DNA of 43,065 nucleotides from JANOBJ01 sp031411575 (GCA_031411575.1 JANOBJ010000129.1:1-43065), one strand, 5' to 3'; numbered from the stretch's first letter, positions 31,511 to 39,377 are shown. The notes: a model not told the origin generated them from the letters alone. Translations and numbers: made by a program.

Positions 31511-32434
31511 ATGTCTGGAGCCTCTGTGAACACGTTGACCGTTGCCAACCAGTGGGGGCTGATCCCTCCGCTGGGCAATCTGGATGCCTATATTTCGGCG
31601 GTCAACCGCCTGCCGTTGCTGACCCTTGAGGAAGAGCAGCGGTTTGCCAGAAACCTCAAGGAAAACAACGACTTGGAAGCGGCCAGCAAGCTGGTGATGT
31701 CGCATCTGCGGCTGGTCGTGTCGGTCTCGCGCAAGTACCTCGGGTACGGGCTGCCGCATGGCGACCTGATCCAGGAGGGCAATATCGGGCTGATGAAGGC
31801 GGTCAAACGCTTCGATCCCGACCATGGCGTGCGCCTGGTGAGCTATGCGCTGCACTGGATCAAGGCCGAGATCCATGAGTACATCCTGAAAAACTGGCGC
31901 ATGGTGAAGGTGGCGACCACCAAGTCGCAGCGCAAGCTGTTCTTCAACCTGCGCTCGATGAAGCAGGGCTTCAAGGACGATGTGGATGTGGACACCCACC
32001 GCGACACGCTGAGCGAGGCGCAGATCGACACCGTGGCGCGCGAGCTCAATGTCAAGCGCGAGGAAGTGATCGAGATGGAAACCCGCATGTCGGGCGGCGA
32101 CGTGCTGCTCGATCCGGGCCCGTCCGACGACGGCGAGGATTCATTCGGCCCGATCGCCTACCTGGCCGACAGCGGCCACGAGCCGACGCAGCTGATCGAG
32201 TCGCGCCAGCGCGACGTGATGGCCAGCGATGGCATCGCCACCGCGCTGGACAGCCTGGACGACCGAAGCCGCCGCATCGTGGAAGAGCGCTGGTTGAAGG
32301 TCAATGACGATGGCTCGGGCGGCATGACGCTGCACGACCTGGCGGCCGAGTACGGCGTCAGCGCCGAGCGGATTCGACAGATCGAATCGGCCGCCATGAA
32401 GAAGATGAAGAAGGCGCTGGCCGCCTACGTCTGA
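31511..32434 (+). CDS. rpoH: RpoH, heat-shock sigma factor (sigma-32)
   Basis: A 307-residue sigma factor. ATG 31511 is set by AAAGGAG at 31497-31503; the longer open frame upstream is not coding. Region 2 is at about 55-125 (LRLVVSVSRKYLGYG, LPHGDLIQEGNIGLMKAVKRF, YALHWIKAEIHEYIL). The RpoH box QRKLFFNLR is at 140-148. Region 4 near the C-terminus has LHDLAAEYGVSAERIRQIES. The gene is preceded by a CIRCE operator, so its transcription is likely under HrcA, and followed by a strong terminator. Confidence 0.97.
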   Translation: MSGASVNTLTVANQWGLIPPLGNLDAYISAVNRLPLLTLEEEQRFARNLKENNDLEAASKLVMSHLRLVVSVSRKYLGYGLPHGDLIQEGNIGLMKAVKRFDPDHGVRLVSYALHWIKAEIHEYILKNWRMVKVATTKSQRKLFFNLRSMKQGFKDDVDVDTHRDTLSEAQIDTVARELNVKREEVIEMETRMSGGDVLLDPGPSDDGEDSFGPIAYLADSGHEPTQLIESRQRDVMASDGIATALDSLDDRSRRIVEERWLKVNDDGSGGMTLHDLAAEYGVSAERIRQIESAAMKKMKKALAAYV

Positions 32435-32482
32435 CGCGGCCGTGCGCCCGTGAGCGTGCACCGGCCCGCGCTTGTGCCCCCG

Positions 32483-32509
32483 AAGGCCCGGTTTGTCGCC
32501 GGGCCTTTT
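32483..32509 (+). terminator. Rho-independent terminator after rpoH
   Basis: AAGGCCCGG-TTTGTCG-CCGGGCCTTTT: a nine-base stem with T-rich end, about 50 bases after the rpoH stop. Confidence 0.88.
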
Positions 32510-32596
32510 GCATGGGGCTTTCGCGATAATCCACCAGCGCGCCCGTGCCCGCCCGAATACAAGCACAGCCCCAAGACCAGTCGCCAAGGAACCCGA

Positions 32597-33589
32597 ATGA
32601 CCCCGAAGAACCTTCGTCGCGCTACAATTTTTATAGCAGCATATGCCCTGTGCACGTGGACATTCGCCCAAAAAGCCCCTAAAACTGCGGCTCCGTGGCC
32701 AACCAAGCCGCTGAAGATCATGGTCGGCTTTCCCGGCGGCACCTCGCCTGACCTGGTGGCCCGCGCGTTCGCCGAGCCATTGTCAAAAGCACTGGGCCAG
32801 CCGGTGGTGATCGAGAACCGCCCAGGCGCGGGCGGCAACATCGCGGCCGACCTGGTGGCCAAGTCCACCGACGACCACACCATCGGCGTGATGATCAACG
32901 GCAACCTGACCATCGCCAAACTGCTCAACCCCGCCACGCCCTACGACCCGGCCAAAGACCTGGCCCCGATCAGCCTGATCGGCACCGCGCCGCTGGTGCT
33001 GGCGGCGCCCGCCAACGCTCCGGGTGCGACCGCGCAGGAGTTCTTTGCGGCCGCGCGCAACGCCGGCAACCAATGGAGCTACGGCACGCCCGGCATCGGC
33101 ACGGTGGCCCATATCGGCATGGAATACCTGAAAAGCAAGACCCGCATCGACCCGGTGCATGTGCCCTACCCCGGCAACCCGCAGGTCATCAACGCCATGC
33201 TGGGCGGCCAGATCCACCTGTCGCTGCTGCCGCCGGGCCTGGCCATGGCGCAGGTGCGCGGCGGCAAGCTCAGGGCCATCGGCGTCACCTCCAGCGGCCG
33301 CAGCCCGCTGCTGCCCGAGTTGCCCAGCCTGGCCGAAGGCGGCGTGCCCGGCTTCCAGCTTGAAATCTGGAACGCCGCCGCTGCGCCCGCCAGCATGCCC
33401 AAACCCATCGTCGCCAAGCTCAGCGCCCTGTTCAGCGAGATCGCCCGTTCCCCCGAGATGCGGCAAAAGCTGTTCCAGCAAGGCTGGCAAGTGGCCGGCA
33501 CCTCCGCCGAGGGTCTGGCCAACCGCATCAAGACCGACACCAGCCTGCTCGGCGGCGTGATTGCGATGCGCGGGATCAAAGCGGAATAG
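32597..33589 (+). CDS. Bug/TctC-family periplasmic solute-binding receptor
   Basis: A 330-residue receptor of the tripartite tricarboxylate transporter (Bug) family, which is greatly expanded in Burkholderiales. ATG 32597 gives a signal peptide ending near TWTFAQK. Mature features are WPTKPLKIMVGFPGGTSPDLVARAF, VIENRPGAGGNIAADLVAK and PVHVPYPGNPQVINAMLGGQIHL. No tctA or tctB membrane genes are adjacent, so it is an orphan receptor; the ligand is unknown. The signal peptide contains a palindrome copy read as ATIFIA. Confidence 0.9.
   Translation: MTPKNLRRATIFIAAYALCTWTFAQKAPKTAAPWPTKPLKIMVGFPGGTSPDLVARAFAEPLSKALGQPVVIENRPGAGGNIAADLVAKSTDDHTIGVMINGNLTIAKLLNPATPYDPAKDLAPISLIGTAPLVLAAPANAPGATAQEFFAAARNAGNQWSYGTPGIGTVAHIGMEYLKSKTRIDPVHVPYPGNPQVINAMLGGQIHLSLLPPGLAMAQVRGGKLRAIGVTSSGRSPLLPELPSLAEGGVPGFQLEIWNAAAAPASMPKPIVAKLSALFSEIARSPEMRQKLFQQGWQVAGTSAEGLANRIKTDTSLLGGVIAMRGIKAE
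32621..32637. repeat. 17-bp palindromic repeat, copy 7 (in coding sequence)
   Basis: GCTACAATTTTTATAGC, 24 bases after the ATG of the Bug receptor gene, in the frame starting at its first G. Confidence 0.65.
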
Positions 33590-33668
33590 ACGCACCCGGC
33601 CCTGGAGTCATGCCGGCTGCGGCGGCGGGGTCGACCGCGGCAGCGGGATCGGTTGCGGCGTCGGCGGT

Positions 33669-33900
33669 ATCGGGGTCGGATTCCAATTCGGGACGGCTTG
33701 GTTTTCGGCGAAGAGGGTCCTCATCGAAATTGGACTCTGACCCCGATCCCGCGTACTTGCTTCGAGCGGAGGCTTGCCACGACAGCCAAAAACTTCCCTT
33801 CCAACGACACACCCCGCGCCGGATCGGGGTCAGAGCCCGATGTCGTTCAGAACCTTTTCCCCCGACCCGACACCTGTGCTGAATCGGGATCCGACCCCGC
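33669..33900. repeat. Cluster of four REP-like units with TCGGGGTCRGA core
   Basis: Units: 33669-33689 (ATCGGGGTCGGATTCCAATT...), 33728-33747 (AATTGGACTCTGACCCCGAT, inverted), 33822-33841 (GATCGGGGTCAGAGCCCGAT) and 33881-33900 (GAATCGGGATCCGACCCCGC, inverted). Alternating orientation gives pairs that could fold into stem-loops. Repeats with this GGGGTCAGA core often accompany RAYT-type (Y1 transposase) mobilisation; no transposase is in the window. Confidence 0.75.
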
Positions 33901-33959
33901 TGCCGCGGCCTGCATGGCTTCGGGGTGCCAGCGGTCAGGCCAAGTAGCGCATTATCAAT

Positions 33960-33987
33960 GCTATTAATTTAATAGCAAACTATGACC
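33960..33987. repeat. 17-bp palindromic repeat, copy 8 (intergenic)
   Basis: Core GCTATTAATTTAATAGC (33960-33976), a perfect palindrome, with the tail AAACTATGACC. It closes the gap before the alkylation-repair gene. Confidence 0.85.
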
Positions 33988-34016
33988 AGGGGACGACGAC
34001 CAGAAGCCCTAAACAC

Positions 34017-34856
34017 TCAAAAAACACCCTTCACCACCGTCCTCATCGCCCGCCGCACGATGTACCGCGTCTCGGCCACGGGCGAGGCGGCTGACCAGCG
34101 TCCGCAGAGCTCACCGACCCATTCGGGCTGCGATTTGGACGCATCGTTGAGCCAGTTGGCCACCGAGTTCTGCACGTAGCGGCTGGGGTCGGCTCGCAGC
34201 GGCTCCAGCAGAGGCAGCGCGCGCCACGGTTCGGCTTTGAGGGCTTCGATCTGCGCGCACCACACGCCGCGCGGACGCGTGAGTTCGCTGGCAAAGCGGC
34301 GGATGTTGGCGTCGGCGTCCTGCACCCAGGGTTGCAGCAGGGCCAGCGCGTGGTCGGGCGCGGCCACCACGTCGTCGCGCACCGCCATCCACGCGATCTC
34401 GCGCACGCCAAAGTGCGGGTCGGTGGCAAAGCGGCGGATCGACGCCAGCTTGGGCGCCAGCGACAGGCCCGAGAACGCCACCCATTGCGCGGCCCAGGCG
34501 CGCGCCACATCGCTGGCGTGGCTGGCCAGCGCGTGGGCCACAGCATCGCGCGCCTCGCGTGTGGGGTGCGCGGCGGTCAGGTCATACAGCGCGCGGGCCA
34601 CGTGCTCGTGGCGCTTCATCGGCTTGAAGGCGGACAGCATGGCCAGCGTGTCGTCGAGCCGCTCGGCACGCGGGTCCAGCCCCAGGTGCGCGGCCACGCT
34701 GCGCGCGAGCGTGGCCAGGTCGATGGCCAGGAATTCATTGAGGTTGGCGGTCGGCAGCAGGCCGTGGTTGAGCGCGTGCAGGACATCCGGCGGGATCAGC
34801 GCGATGCGAAACGCACCCTTGCGTGCGCGCAGCGCGTCCAGGGTGGCGGCGTCCAC
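34017..34856 (-). CDS. HEAT-like DNA alkylation repair protein (AlkC/AlkD superfamily)
   Basis: A 279-residue all-helical protein made of HEAT-like repeats. It matches alkylpurine glycosylases of the AlkC/AlkD group best through the C-terminal run: FASELTRPRGVWCAQIEALK, PLLEPLRADPSRYVQNSVANW, LNDASKSQPEWV and ETRYIVRRAMRT. These enzymes remove alkylated purines such as 3-methyladenine without base flipping. Family membership is well supported; activity is not proved. It ends the minus-strand cox region and lies 33 bases downstream of sco. Confidence 0.8.
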   Translation of the reverse strand: MDAATLDALRARKGAFRIALIPPDVLHALNHGLLPTANLNEFLAIDLATLARSVAAHLGLDPRAERLDDTLAMLSAFKPMKRHEHVARALYDLTAAHPTREARDAVAHALASHASDVARAWAAQWVAFSGLSLAPKLASIRRFATDPHFGVREIAWMAVRDDVVAAPDHALALLQPWVQDADANIRRFASELTRPRGVWCAQIEALKAEPWRALPLLEPLRADPSRYVQNSVANWLNDASKSQPEWVGELCGRWSAASPVAETRYIVRRAMRTVVKGVF

Positions 34857-34889
34857 GGCGTGCGGTGGCGCTGTGCGGTGGCGGCGCGC

Positions 34890-35510
34890 TCAGGCCGGTT
34901 GCGCGAGCAGCAGCTTGACGTCAGCCAGCAACGCTGCCGCGCCCGTGCCGTAGCGCGTGTACAGGCGCAGGCGGCCCTGCGCGTCGTACACAAAGTTGCC
35001 GGCCGAGTGGTCCATGGTGTAGCTGCCCGCCGTCTTGCCATCGACCTTCTTGTAGTAGACCTTGTAGTCCTTGGCCAACGCCGCCAGCTGGTCGGGCGGC
35101 GCGTACAGCGCCAGGAAGGACGGGTCGAAGTTGGTCATGTAGGCCTTGAGCACCTCGGGCGTGTCGCGCTCGGGGTCTACCGTGATGAACAGGCCTTGCA
35201 GCCGGTCGCCGTCCTTGCCGAGCGATTTTTTGACCTCGGCCAGCTCGGCCATCGAGGTCGGGCAGACATCGGGGCACTGCGTGAAGCCGAAGAAAATCAC
35301 GACGACCTTGCCCTTGAAATCGGCCAGCGTGCGCGGCTTGCCGTTGTGGTCGGTCAAGGCAAAACCCTTGGCGTAGTCGGCGCCGGTGATGTCAATCGAC
35401 TGGAACTGCGGCGCCTTGGCCGTTTGCTCGGTACAGGCAGCCAACAGGCCAATGGTGCCCGTCAACAGGACGCCTTGTGCTACAAATTTAAGAGCGTCGC
35501 GTTTGTTCAT
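34890..35510 (-). CDS. sco1: SCO1/SenC-family copper chaperone for cytochrome oxidase
   Basis: A 206-residue lipoprotein with lipobox LLAAC (Cys26) and a thioredoxin fold. The copper site is C79-x3-C83 (FTQCPDVCP) plus the distal His in SYTMDHSAGNFV. It delivers copper to the CuA site of subunit II and reduces its cysteines. The name SenC in this family is unrelated to selenium SenC encoded at 21182. The signal peptide holds a weak palindrome copy (35479). Confidence 0.93.
   Translation of the reverse strand: MNKRDALKFVAQGVLLTGTIGLLAACTEQTAKAPQFQSIDITGADYAKGFALTDHNGKPRTLADFKGKVVVIFFGFTQCPDVCPTSMAELAEVKKSLGKDGDRLQGLFITVDPERDTPEVLKAYMTNFDPSFLALYAPPDQLAALAKDYKVYYKKVDGKTAGSYTMDHSAGNFVYDAQGRLRLYTRYGTGAAALLADVKLLLAQPA
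35479..35495. repeat. 17-bp palindromic repeat, copy 9 (degenerate, in coding sequence)
   Basis: GCTACAAATTTAAGAGC in the sco1 signal peptide; on the coding strand GCTCTTAAATTTGTAGC, read as ALKFVA. Confidence 0.4.
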
Positions 35511-35523
35511 GGTGCAGAACCGG

Positions 35524-36420
35524 TTACAGCAGGTAATGGTCCACCAGCAGCGCCGCGAACAGCGCGCTCAGGTGGATCAGTGAAAAACGGAAGGTCTTGC
35601 GCGCCAGCGCATCCGAATAGTTGCGCCACAGCGCGACCGCGTAGCCAGTGAAACCGACGCTCAAACCCACGGCTGCCACCAGGTAAATCCAAGAACTCAT
35701 GCCGTAGGCAAACGGCATCAGGCAGGCGGCAAACAGCACCAGCGTGTAGAGCAGCACCTGAAGCCGGGTGAACTCGTTGCCGTGCGTCACCGGCAGCATC
35801 GGCAGGCCCGATTTGCGGTAGTCCTCCACGCGGTACAGGGCCAGCGCCCAGAAGTGCGGGGGCGTCCAGAGAAAGATGATGAGGAACAGGATCAGCGCCT
35901 CGGGGCCCACATCGCCGGTCATCGCGGCCCAGCCCAGCACCGGCGGCATGGCGCCGGACGCGCCGCCGATGACGATGTTCTGCGGCGTGAGCGGCTTCAA
36001 AATCACGGTGTAGACCACCGCGTAGCCGACAAAGGTGGCAAAGGTGAGCCACATGGTGAGCGGGTTGACCCACACATACAGCAGCCACGAGCCAACGGCA
36101 CACAGCACGGCCGAGAACAGCAGTGCCTCCCAGTCGCTCAGCTGGCCGCGCGCCGTGGGGCGCCAGGCGGTGCGCTTCATCTTGGCGTCGATGCCTTTTT
36201 CGACCAGGCAATTGAACGCAGCAGCAGCGCCCGCCACCAGCCAGATGCCCGCGCAGGCGATCAGCCCGAGCTTGAATTCCGCCCACGACGGCACGCCCGG
36301 CACCGCCAGCACCATGCCAATCAGCGCGCAGAACACAATGAGCTGCACCACGCGCGGCTTGGTCAGCGCGTAGAACTGCGCAAAGCGCGACGGCGGATGG
36401 GCGGCGGCGACGGTGTTCAT
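35524..36420 (-). CDS. ctaB: CtaB/CyoE, protoheme IX farnesyltransferase (heme O synthase)
   Basis: A 298-residue polytopic prenyltransferase that adds a farnesyl group to heme b to give heme O. The N-terminus holds FYALTKPRVVQLIVFCALIGM, then NCLVEKGIDAKMKRTAWRP (Asp-rich prenyl diphosphate and heme site), TPQNIVIGGASGAMPPVLGW and LFLIIFLWTPPHFWALALYR. About nine membrane segments. Its start overlaps the ctaA stop by four bases. Confidence 0.96.
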   Translation of the reverse strand: MNTVAAAHPPSRFAQFYALTKPRVVQLIVFCALIGMVLAVPGVPSWAEFKLGLIACAGIWLVAGAAAAFNCLVEKGIDAKMKRTAWRPTARGQLSDWEALLFSAVLCAVGSWLLYVWVNPLTMWLTFATFVGYAVVYTVILKPLTPQNIVIGGASGAMPPVLGWAAMTGDVGPEALILFLIIFLWTPPHFWALALYRVEDYRKSGLPMLPVTHGNEFTRLQVLLYTLVLFAACLMPFAYGMSSWIYLVAAVGLSVGFTGYAVALWRNYSDALARKTFRFSLIHLSALFAALLVDHYLL

Positions 36421-37685
36421 GCCACCAGCCTACCCGCCTGGTAGCCAGGCGACGTTTCGAGCGCGGCAGCGGTGCGGCTGGCGCACAGCGCCCAGGTGAG
36501 CACCACCACCAGCGCGGCCGCGCCGCCGGTGTGCAGCACGGCGGCCAGCAGCGGCCAGCCGAGCACCACATTGCTGAGGCCCGTGAGCAACTGCGCCAGT
36601 GCCAGGCCCGCGACCCACCGCGCCTGCGTGGGCAGTGCATGCCGCAGCCGCCAGGCCAGCACACCCAGCAGCACGAACAACACATACGCGGCCAGCCGGT
36701 GCGCGTAGTGGATCGCGGTGAGCGCGGCAAAGCTGATGTTGGCGCCAGCGCCGGTCTGCCCCAGCGGGCGCCACAACTCAAAGCCCTGCGCGTCCATCGG
36801 CGGCCACCAGCTGCCCTGGCAGGTGGGAAACTCAGCACAGGCCAGCACCGCGTAGTTGGTGCTGACCCAGCCGCCCAGCGCCACCTGCAGCCACAGCGCG
36901 GCGAAGGTGCCAACCAGGAGCCAGCGGGCGCCGGCGCTGATCTGCACCGGGGCCACGCCGCCCGCCTGGGTGTAGCGCACGGCCTGCGCGCACAGCAGCG
37001 CCAGCAGCACCAGCCCGCCCATGAGGTGCAGCGTCACGATGGCGGGAAAGAGCTTCATGGTGACGGTGAGCGCGCCAAACGCGCCCTGGATGCAGACCCA
37101 CACCAGCGTGAGCACGGGCCACCAGAGGCTCAAGACGGGTAGTTCGCCGACATTGGGCCGCGCAAAAGCCGGCGTGGGAGCACTGAGCACCGCCGGGCCG
37201 CCCCAAGGTGCGAACGCCCCCTCGGGGGGCAGCGCAGCACGCGCAGCGGCAAGCGTGGGGGCAACATGCCTGCGTCGCGCCCACCACGTGGCCACGGCCA
37301 GTGTGAGGATCAGCACGCCGACGCCGGTGGCGAGGTAGCGGTGGATCATCTCGATCCAGGCCTTGCCCGGCGTCACCGGGCCGGTCGGCATGGCGGTCTG
37401 CGCGGCAGCGATCTGGGCTTTCGCGCCGATCGGGCTGGCGCTGCCGTAACAGCCTGGCCAGTCGGGGCAGCCCAGGCCCGAATCGGTCAGGCGGGTGAAG
37501 GCGCCAAACAGCACCAGGTCAAACGTGAGGAACAGAGTGAGCAAGGTGAGCGCACGCAGCCGCTGCGCGGGCGCGGCGCGGCGGTTGCGCAGCCACACCC
37601 AGGCCAGCGGGCCGATGGCGATCAGGATGCCCTTGACCATCAGCACGGCCACCGGCGACAGGTCGACCAGCGCGGTGCTGTCCAT
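36417..37685 (-). CDS. ctaA: CtaA/COX15, heme A synthase
   Basis: A 422-residue eight-helix membrane enzyme that oxidises heme O to heme A. Diagnostic parts are FTRLTDSGLGCPDWPGCYG with the cysteine pair, IEMIHRYLATGVG, VTLHLMGGLVLLALL and a second Cys pair in LACAEFPTCQG, then AIHYAHRLAAY. ATG 37685 shares its A with the previous stop. Residues about 142-165 are an unusual Ala/Pro-rich insert that coincides with a repeat known from intergenic regions of related bacteria (see repeat at 37192). Confidence 0.93.
   Translation of the reverse strand: MDSTALVDLSPVAVLMVKGILIAIGPLAWVWLRNRRAAPAQRLRALTLLTLFLTFDLVLFGAFTRLTDSGLGCPDWPGCYGSASPIGAKAQIAAAQTAMPTGPVTPGKAWIEMIHRYLATGVGVLILTLAVATWWARRRHVAPTLAAARAALPPEGAFAPWGGPAVLSAPTPAFARPNVGELPVLSLWWPVLTLVWVCIQGAFGALTVTMKLFPAIVTLHLMGGLVLLALLCAQAVRYTQAGGVAPVQISAGARWLLVGTFAALWLQVALGGWVSTNYAVLACAEFPTCQGSWWPPMDAQGFELWRPLGQTGAGANISFAALTAIHYAHRLAAYVLFVLLGVLAWRLRHALPTQARWVAGLALAQLLTGLSNVVLGWPLLAAVLHTGGAAALVVVLTWALCASRTAAALETSPGYQAGRLVA
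37192..37262. repeat. GC-rich palindromic repeat inserted in frame in ctaA
   Basis: A 71-base stretch with the palindrome GCCCCCTCGGGGGGC at 37216-37230, flanked by GCCGCCCCAAGG and AGCGGCAAGCGTGGGGGC. From memory this resembles a dispersed intergenic repeat common in Comamonadaceae. Here it lies inside ctaA, keeping the frame and encoding the Ala/Pro-rich loop. Confidence 0.65.
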
Positions 37686-38404
37686 CACGGCGCCCCCCGG
37701 CCAGCGGTGTCCCACGACGCCGAGGCGCGCAGCACGCGTTCGATATCGCGTTTGGCCTTGGCTGCGGCGGCAGCATCGAGGCCGGCGGGAAACCGCATCA
37801 TCCAGTTGCCGATCGGGTCCACCAGGTACAGGTGATCGGCCAGCCGGTGCTCAGGCGCGGGCGCCAGCCACGCCCCCAGTTGCGGCTCGGGCACGCGCAA
37901 CACGGTGGCGCCCTTGAGCGCCGGGCGCAGCGCCTCCGGCACCGGCGTGTTGTCGGAGACCAGCCAGACCCAGTCGACCCGGTCCTTGTCCTTGCCCAGG
38001 CCTTCGCGCAACTGGCGCTGCAGGTACAGGTGTTTCTGGCAGGCGGCGTCGCAGGCGCCGCCTGCCACGCTGACCAGCAGCCACTGGCCCTTGAGGGTGC
38101 GCAGGTTGACGGTCACGCCATCGATCGACGCGCCGGTCTGATCGGGCAGCGGGCGCTGCGGATTGACCAGCTCGCCAAAATTGCGCCGCCCCTCGGGCCG
38201 GACCACGTAGTAGGTGAAGTACGACGCCACCACCGGCGCCGCACACACCAGCAGCACGGCGATCATTTTCCAGCGCCCGCTCACCGTGCGCGCGCCGTCG
38301 CCCGCCACGGCCTGCTCAGGCGTGGGCAGGCTGTGCACGGTCAGCCCCAGCGGCTGGTCGTCAGCGCGGGAGCCGGCGGGGTCGGACAAATTGGAACCAG
38401 ACAT
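37685..38404 (-). CDS. Membrane-anchored SCO-like protein of the cox cluster
   Basis: A 239-residue protein: cytoplasmic N-terminal 45 residues, one membrane helix (MIAVLLVCAAPVVASYFTYY) and a periplasmic thioredoxin-like domain. It has a CxxxC pair in GGACDAACQKHLYLQRQL and a C-terminal HLYLVDPIGNWMMRFPAG, similar to SCO architecture though the distal His of SCO is not evident. A role in copper or thiol handling for oxidase assembly is inferred from position between surf1 and ctaA. It overlaps surf1 by 44 bases. Confidence 0.8.
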   Translation of the reverse strand: MSGSNLSDPAGSRADDQPLGLTVHSLPTPEQAVAGDGARTVSGRWKMIAVLLVCAAPVVASYFTYYVVRPEGRRNFGELVNPQRPLPDQTGASIDGVTVNLRTLKGQWLLVSVAGGACDAACQKHLYLQRQLREGLGKDKDRVDWVWLVSDNTPVPEALRPALKGATVLRVPEPQLGAWLAPAPEHRLADHLYLVDPIGNWMMRFPAGLDAAAAAKAKRDIERVLRASASWDTAGRGAP

Positions 38405-39098
38405 AAAGAATTGCCATCAGGCCACTGAGGCCAAACCATTGAAATGCGTAACCATAGTGCTTGTCGGTACCGGCGTTGGGCTGCGGCCATTCCCGCAGCA
38501 AACCATCACCGCCCGGCCCGGTCTGCAGCACGGTGACGGGCAGCAAGGGCTGCCGGATTTCGTCGCCAAACGCGGCCAACCCCAGATTTTGCCGGATGGG
38601 GCCGGTGTCAGCGCCCTTGAACGCGAAAAGCTGCGACGGCGCGGGGGCGATACGCCCTTCCACCGTGACCAGCCCGGCCTGCGTGTCCACCGCCGGCAAC
38701 TGCGTGCGATCCAGAAAATGACGCGGCACCCAGCCCCGCTGCACCAGCAGAACCGCCGGCACGCTCGCCGCACCGCCCTCCAGGCGGAACGGCGTGACCA
38801 CATAAAAGCCGGGCCGCCCGTTCATCTGCCGGTTGTCGAGGAACACCGTGTGCTGCGGCAGCCAGCGGCCCTGCAGCCGGGCCGGGCGATGCACCTCGTT
38901 TGCTATATTATTCATAGCGAAAAATGACCGGTTATCAAGGACGCCGAGCACTTTCTTGCCTTCAACCGCCGCCTGCAGCGCTTCTTTCTGCGCGGCGCGG
39001 TCCAGCTGCCAGCGGCCCAGCGACAGCGTCACGCCGATGCCCACCAGCGCGGCCGCAGTGATCAACCAGAAGCGCGGCAAGCGCAATGGCGTACTCAC
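38361..39098 (-). CDS. surf1: SURF1-family cytochrome oxidase assembly protein
   Basis: A 245-residue protein with membrane helices at both ends (FWLITAAALVGIGVTLSLG and HYGYAFQWFGLSGLMAILYV) around a periplasmic domain, the SURF1 plan. Characteristic parts are LGRWQLDRAAQKEAL, VFLDNRQMNGRPGFYVVTPF and LVQRGWVPR. SURF1 helps insert heme A into subunit I. A palindrome copy at 38902 is read in frame as AMNNIA near residue 61-66, a non-membrane position. Confidence 0.93.
   Translation of the reverse strand: MSTPLRLPRFWLITAAALVGIGVTLSLGRWQLDRAAQKEALQAAVEGKKVLGVLDNRSFFAMNNIANEVHRPARLQGRWLPQHTVFLDNRQMNGRPGFYVVTPFRLEGGAASVPAVLLVQRGWVPRHFLDRTQLPAVDTQAGLVTVEGRIAPAPSQLFAFKGADTGPIRQNLGLAAFGDEIRQPLLPVTVLQTGPGGDGLLREWPQPNAGTDKHYGYAFQWFGLSGLMAILYVWFQFVRPRRLPR
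38902..38929. repeat. 17-bp palindromic repeat, copy 10 (in coding sequence)
   Basis: Core GCTATATTATTCATAGC (38902-38918) with the tail GAAAAATGACC on the right, inside surf1. Confidence 0.75.
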
Positions 39099-39104
39099 GG
39101 GATA

Positions 39105-39353
39105 ATGGAGGCCATGAAAGTCCTCGTCGCGGTTGCATTCGTCGCCATCCTGTCCAGCCTGGGCGCGGCGCTGTTCTTCATGATGCGCGGTGGTGGCACC
39201 GATGGCAGCACCGACGCCAGCAAGCCCAAAGGCGGCAACATGGCCAAGGCCCTGGCCTTTCGCGTCGGCTTGTCGATTGTGTTGTTCGTCTGCATTTTGC
39301 TGGCCTGGAAACTCGGCTACATCCAGCCCACGGGCATTCCGCCCGGAAAATGA
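39105..39353 (+). CDS. DUF2909 twin-transmembrane protein
   Basis: An 82-residue (79 if begun at ATG 39114) membrane protein: helix one VLVAVAFVAILSSLGAALFF, a Gly/Asp/Ser loop, and helix two VGLSIVLFVCILLAWKLGYI. Members occur in cox clusters of betaproteobacteria; role unknown. It lies on the opposite strand to surf1, seven bases from its start, and is followed by its own terminator. Confidence 0.8.
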   Translation: MEAMKVLVAVAFVAILSSLGAALFFMMRGGGTDGSTDASKPKGGNMAKALAFRVGLSIVLFVCILLAWKLGYIQPTGIPPGK

Positions 39354-39377
39354 AAATGCCGCGGCTGCGGCATTTTT
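39353..39377 (+). terminator. Rho-independent terminator after the DUF2909 gene
   Basis: AAAATGCCGC-GGCT-GCGGCATTTTT, overlapping the stop codon. The symmetric A and T ends mean it could also work on the minus strand for the oxidase transcript. Confidence 0.88.

Larger units (their letters stand above)
33590..34016. other. 427-base gap, REP-like repeats, no gene
   Basis: No convincing gene between the Bug receptor and the alkylation-repair protein. The first part (33600-33660) is a low-complexity GC-rich stretch. The rest holds four REP-like units (33669-33900) and one 17-bp palindrome copy (33960). Short open frames through it have no ribosome site or recognisable motif. Confidence 0.65.

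Noticed and set aside
33610..33967. Small Ala/Ser-rich proteins in the REP cluster gap
   Set aside because: No ribosome sites, low complexity, and the frames run through repeat units.
34890..35510. Selenium gene senC at the SCO gene
   Set aside because: SCO1/SenC naming comes from a photosynthesis-related regulator gene; the protein is a copper chaperone, not a selenophosphate synthase.
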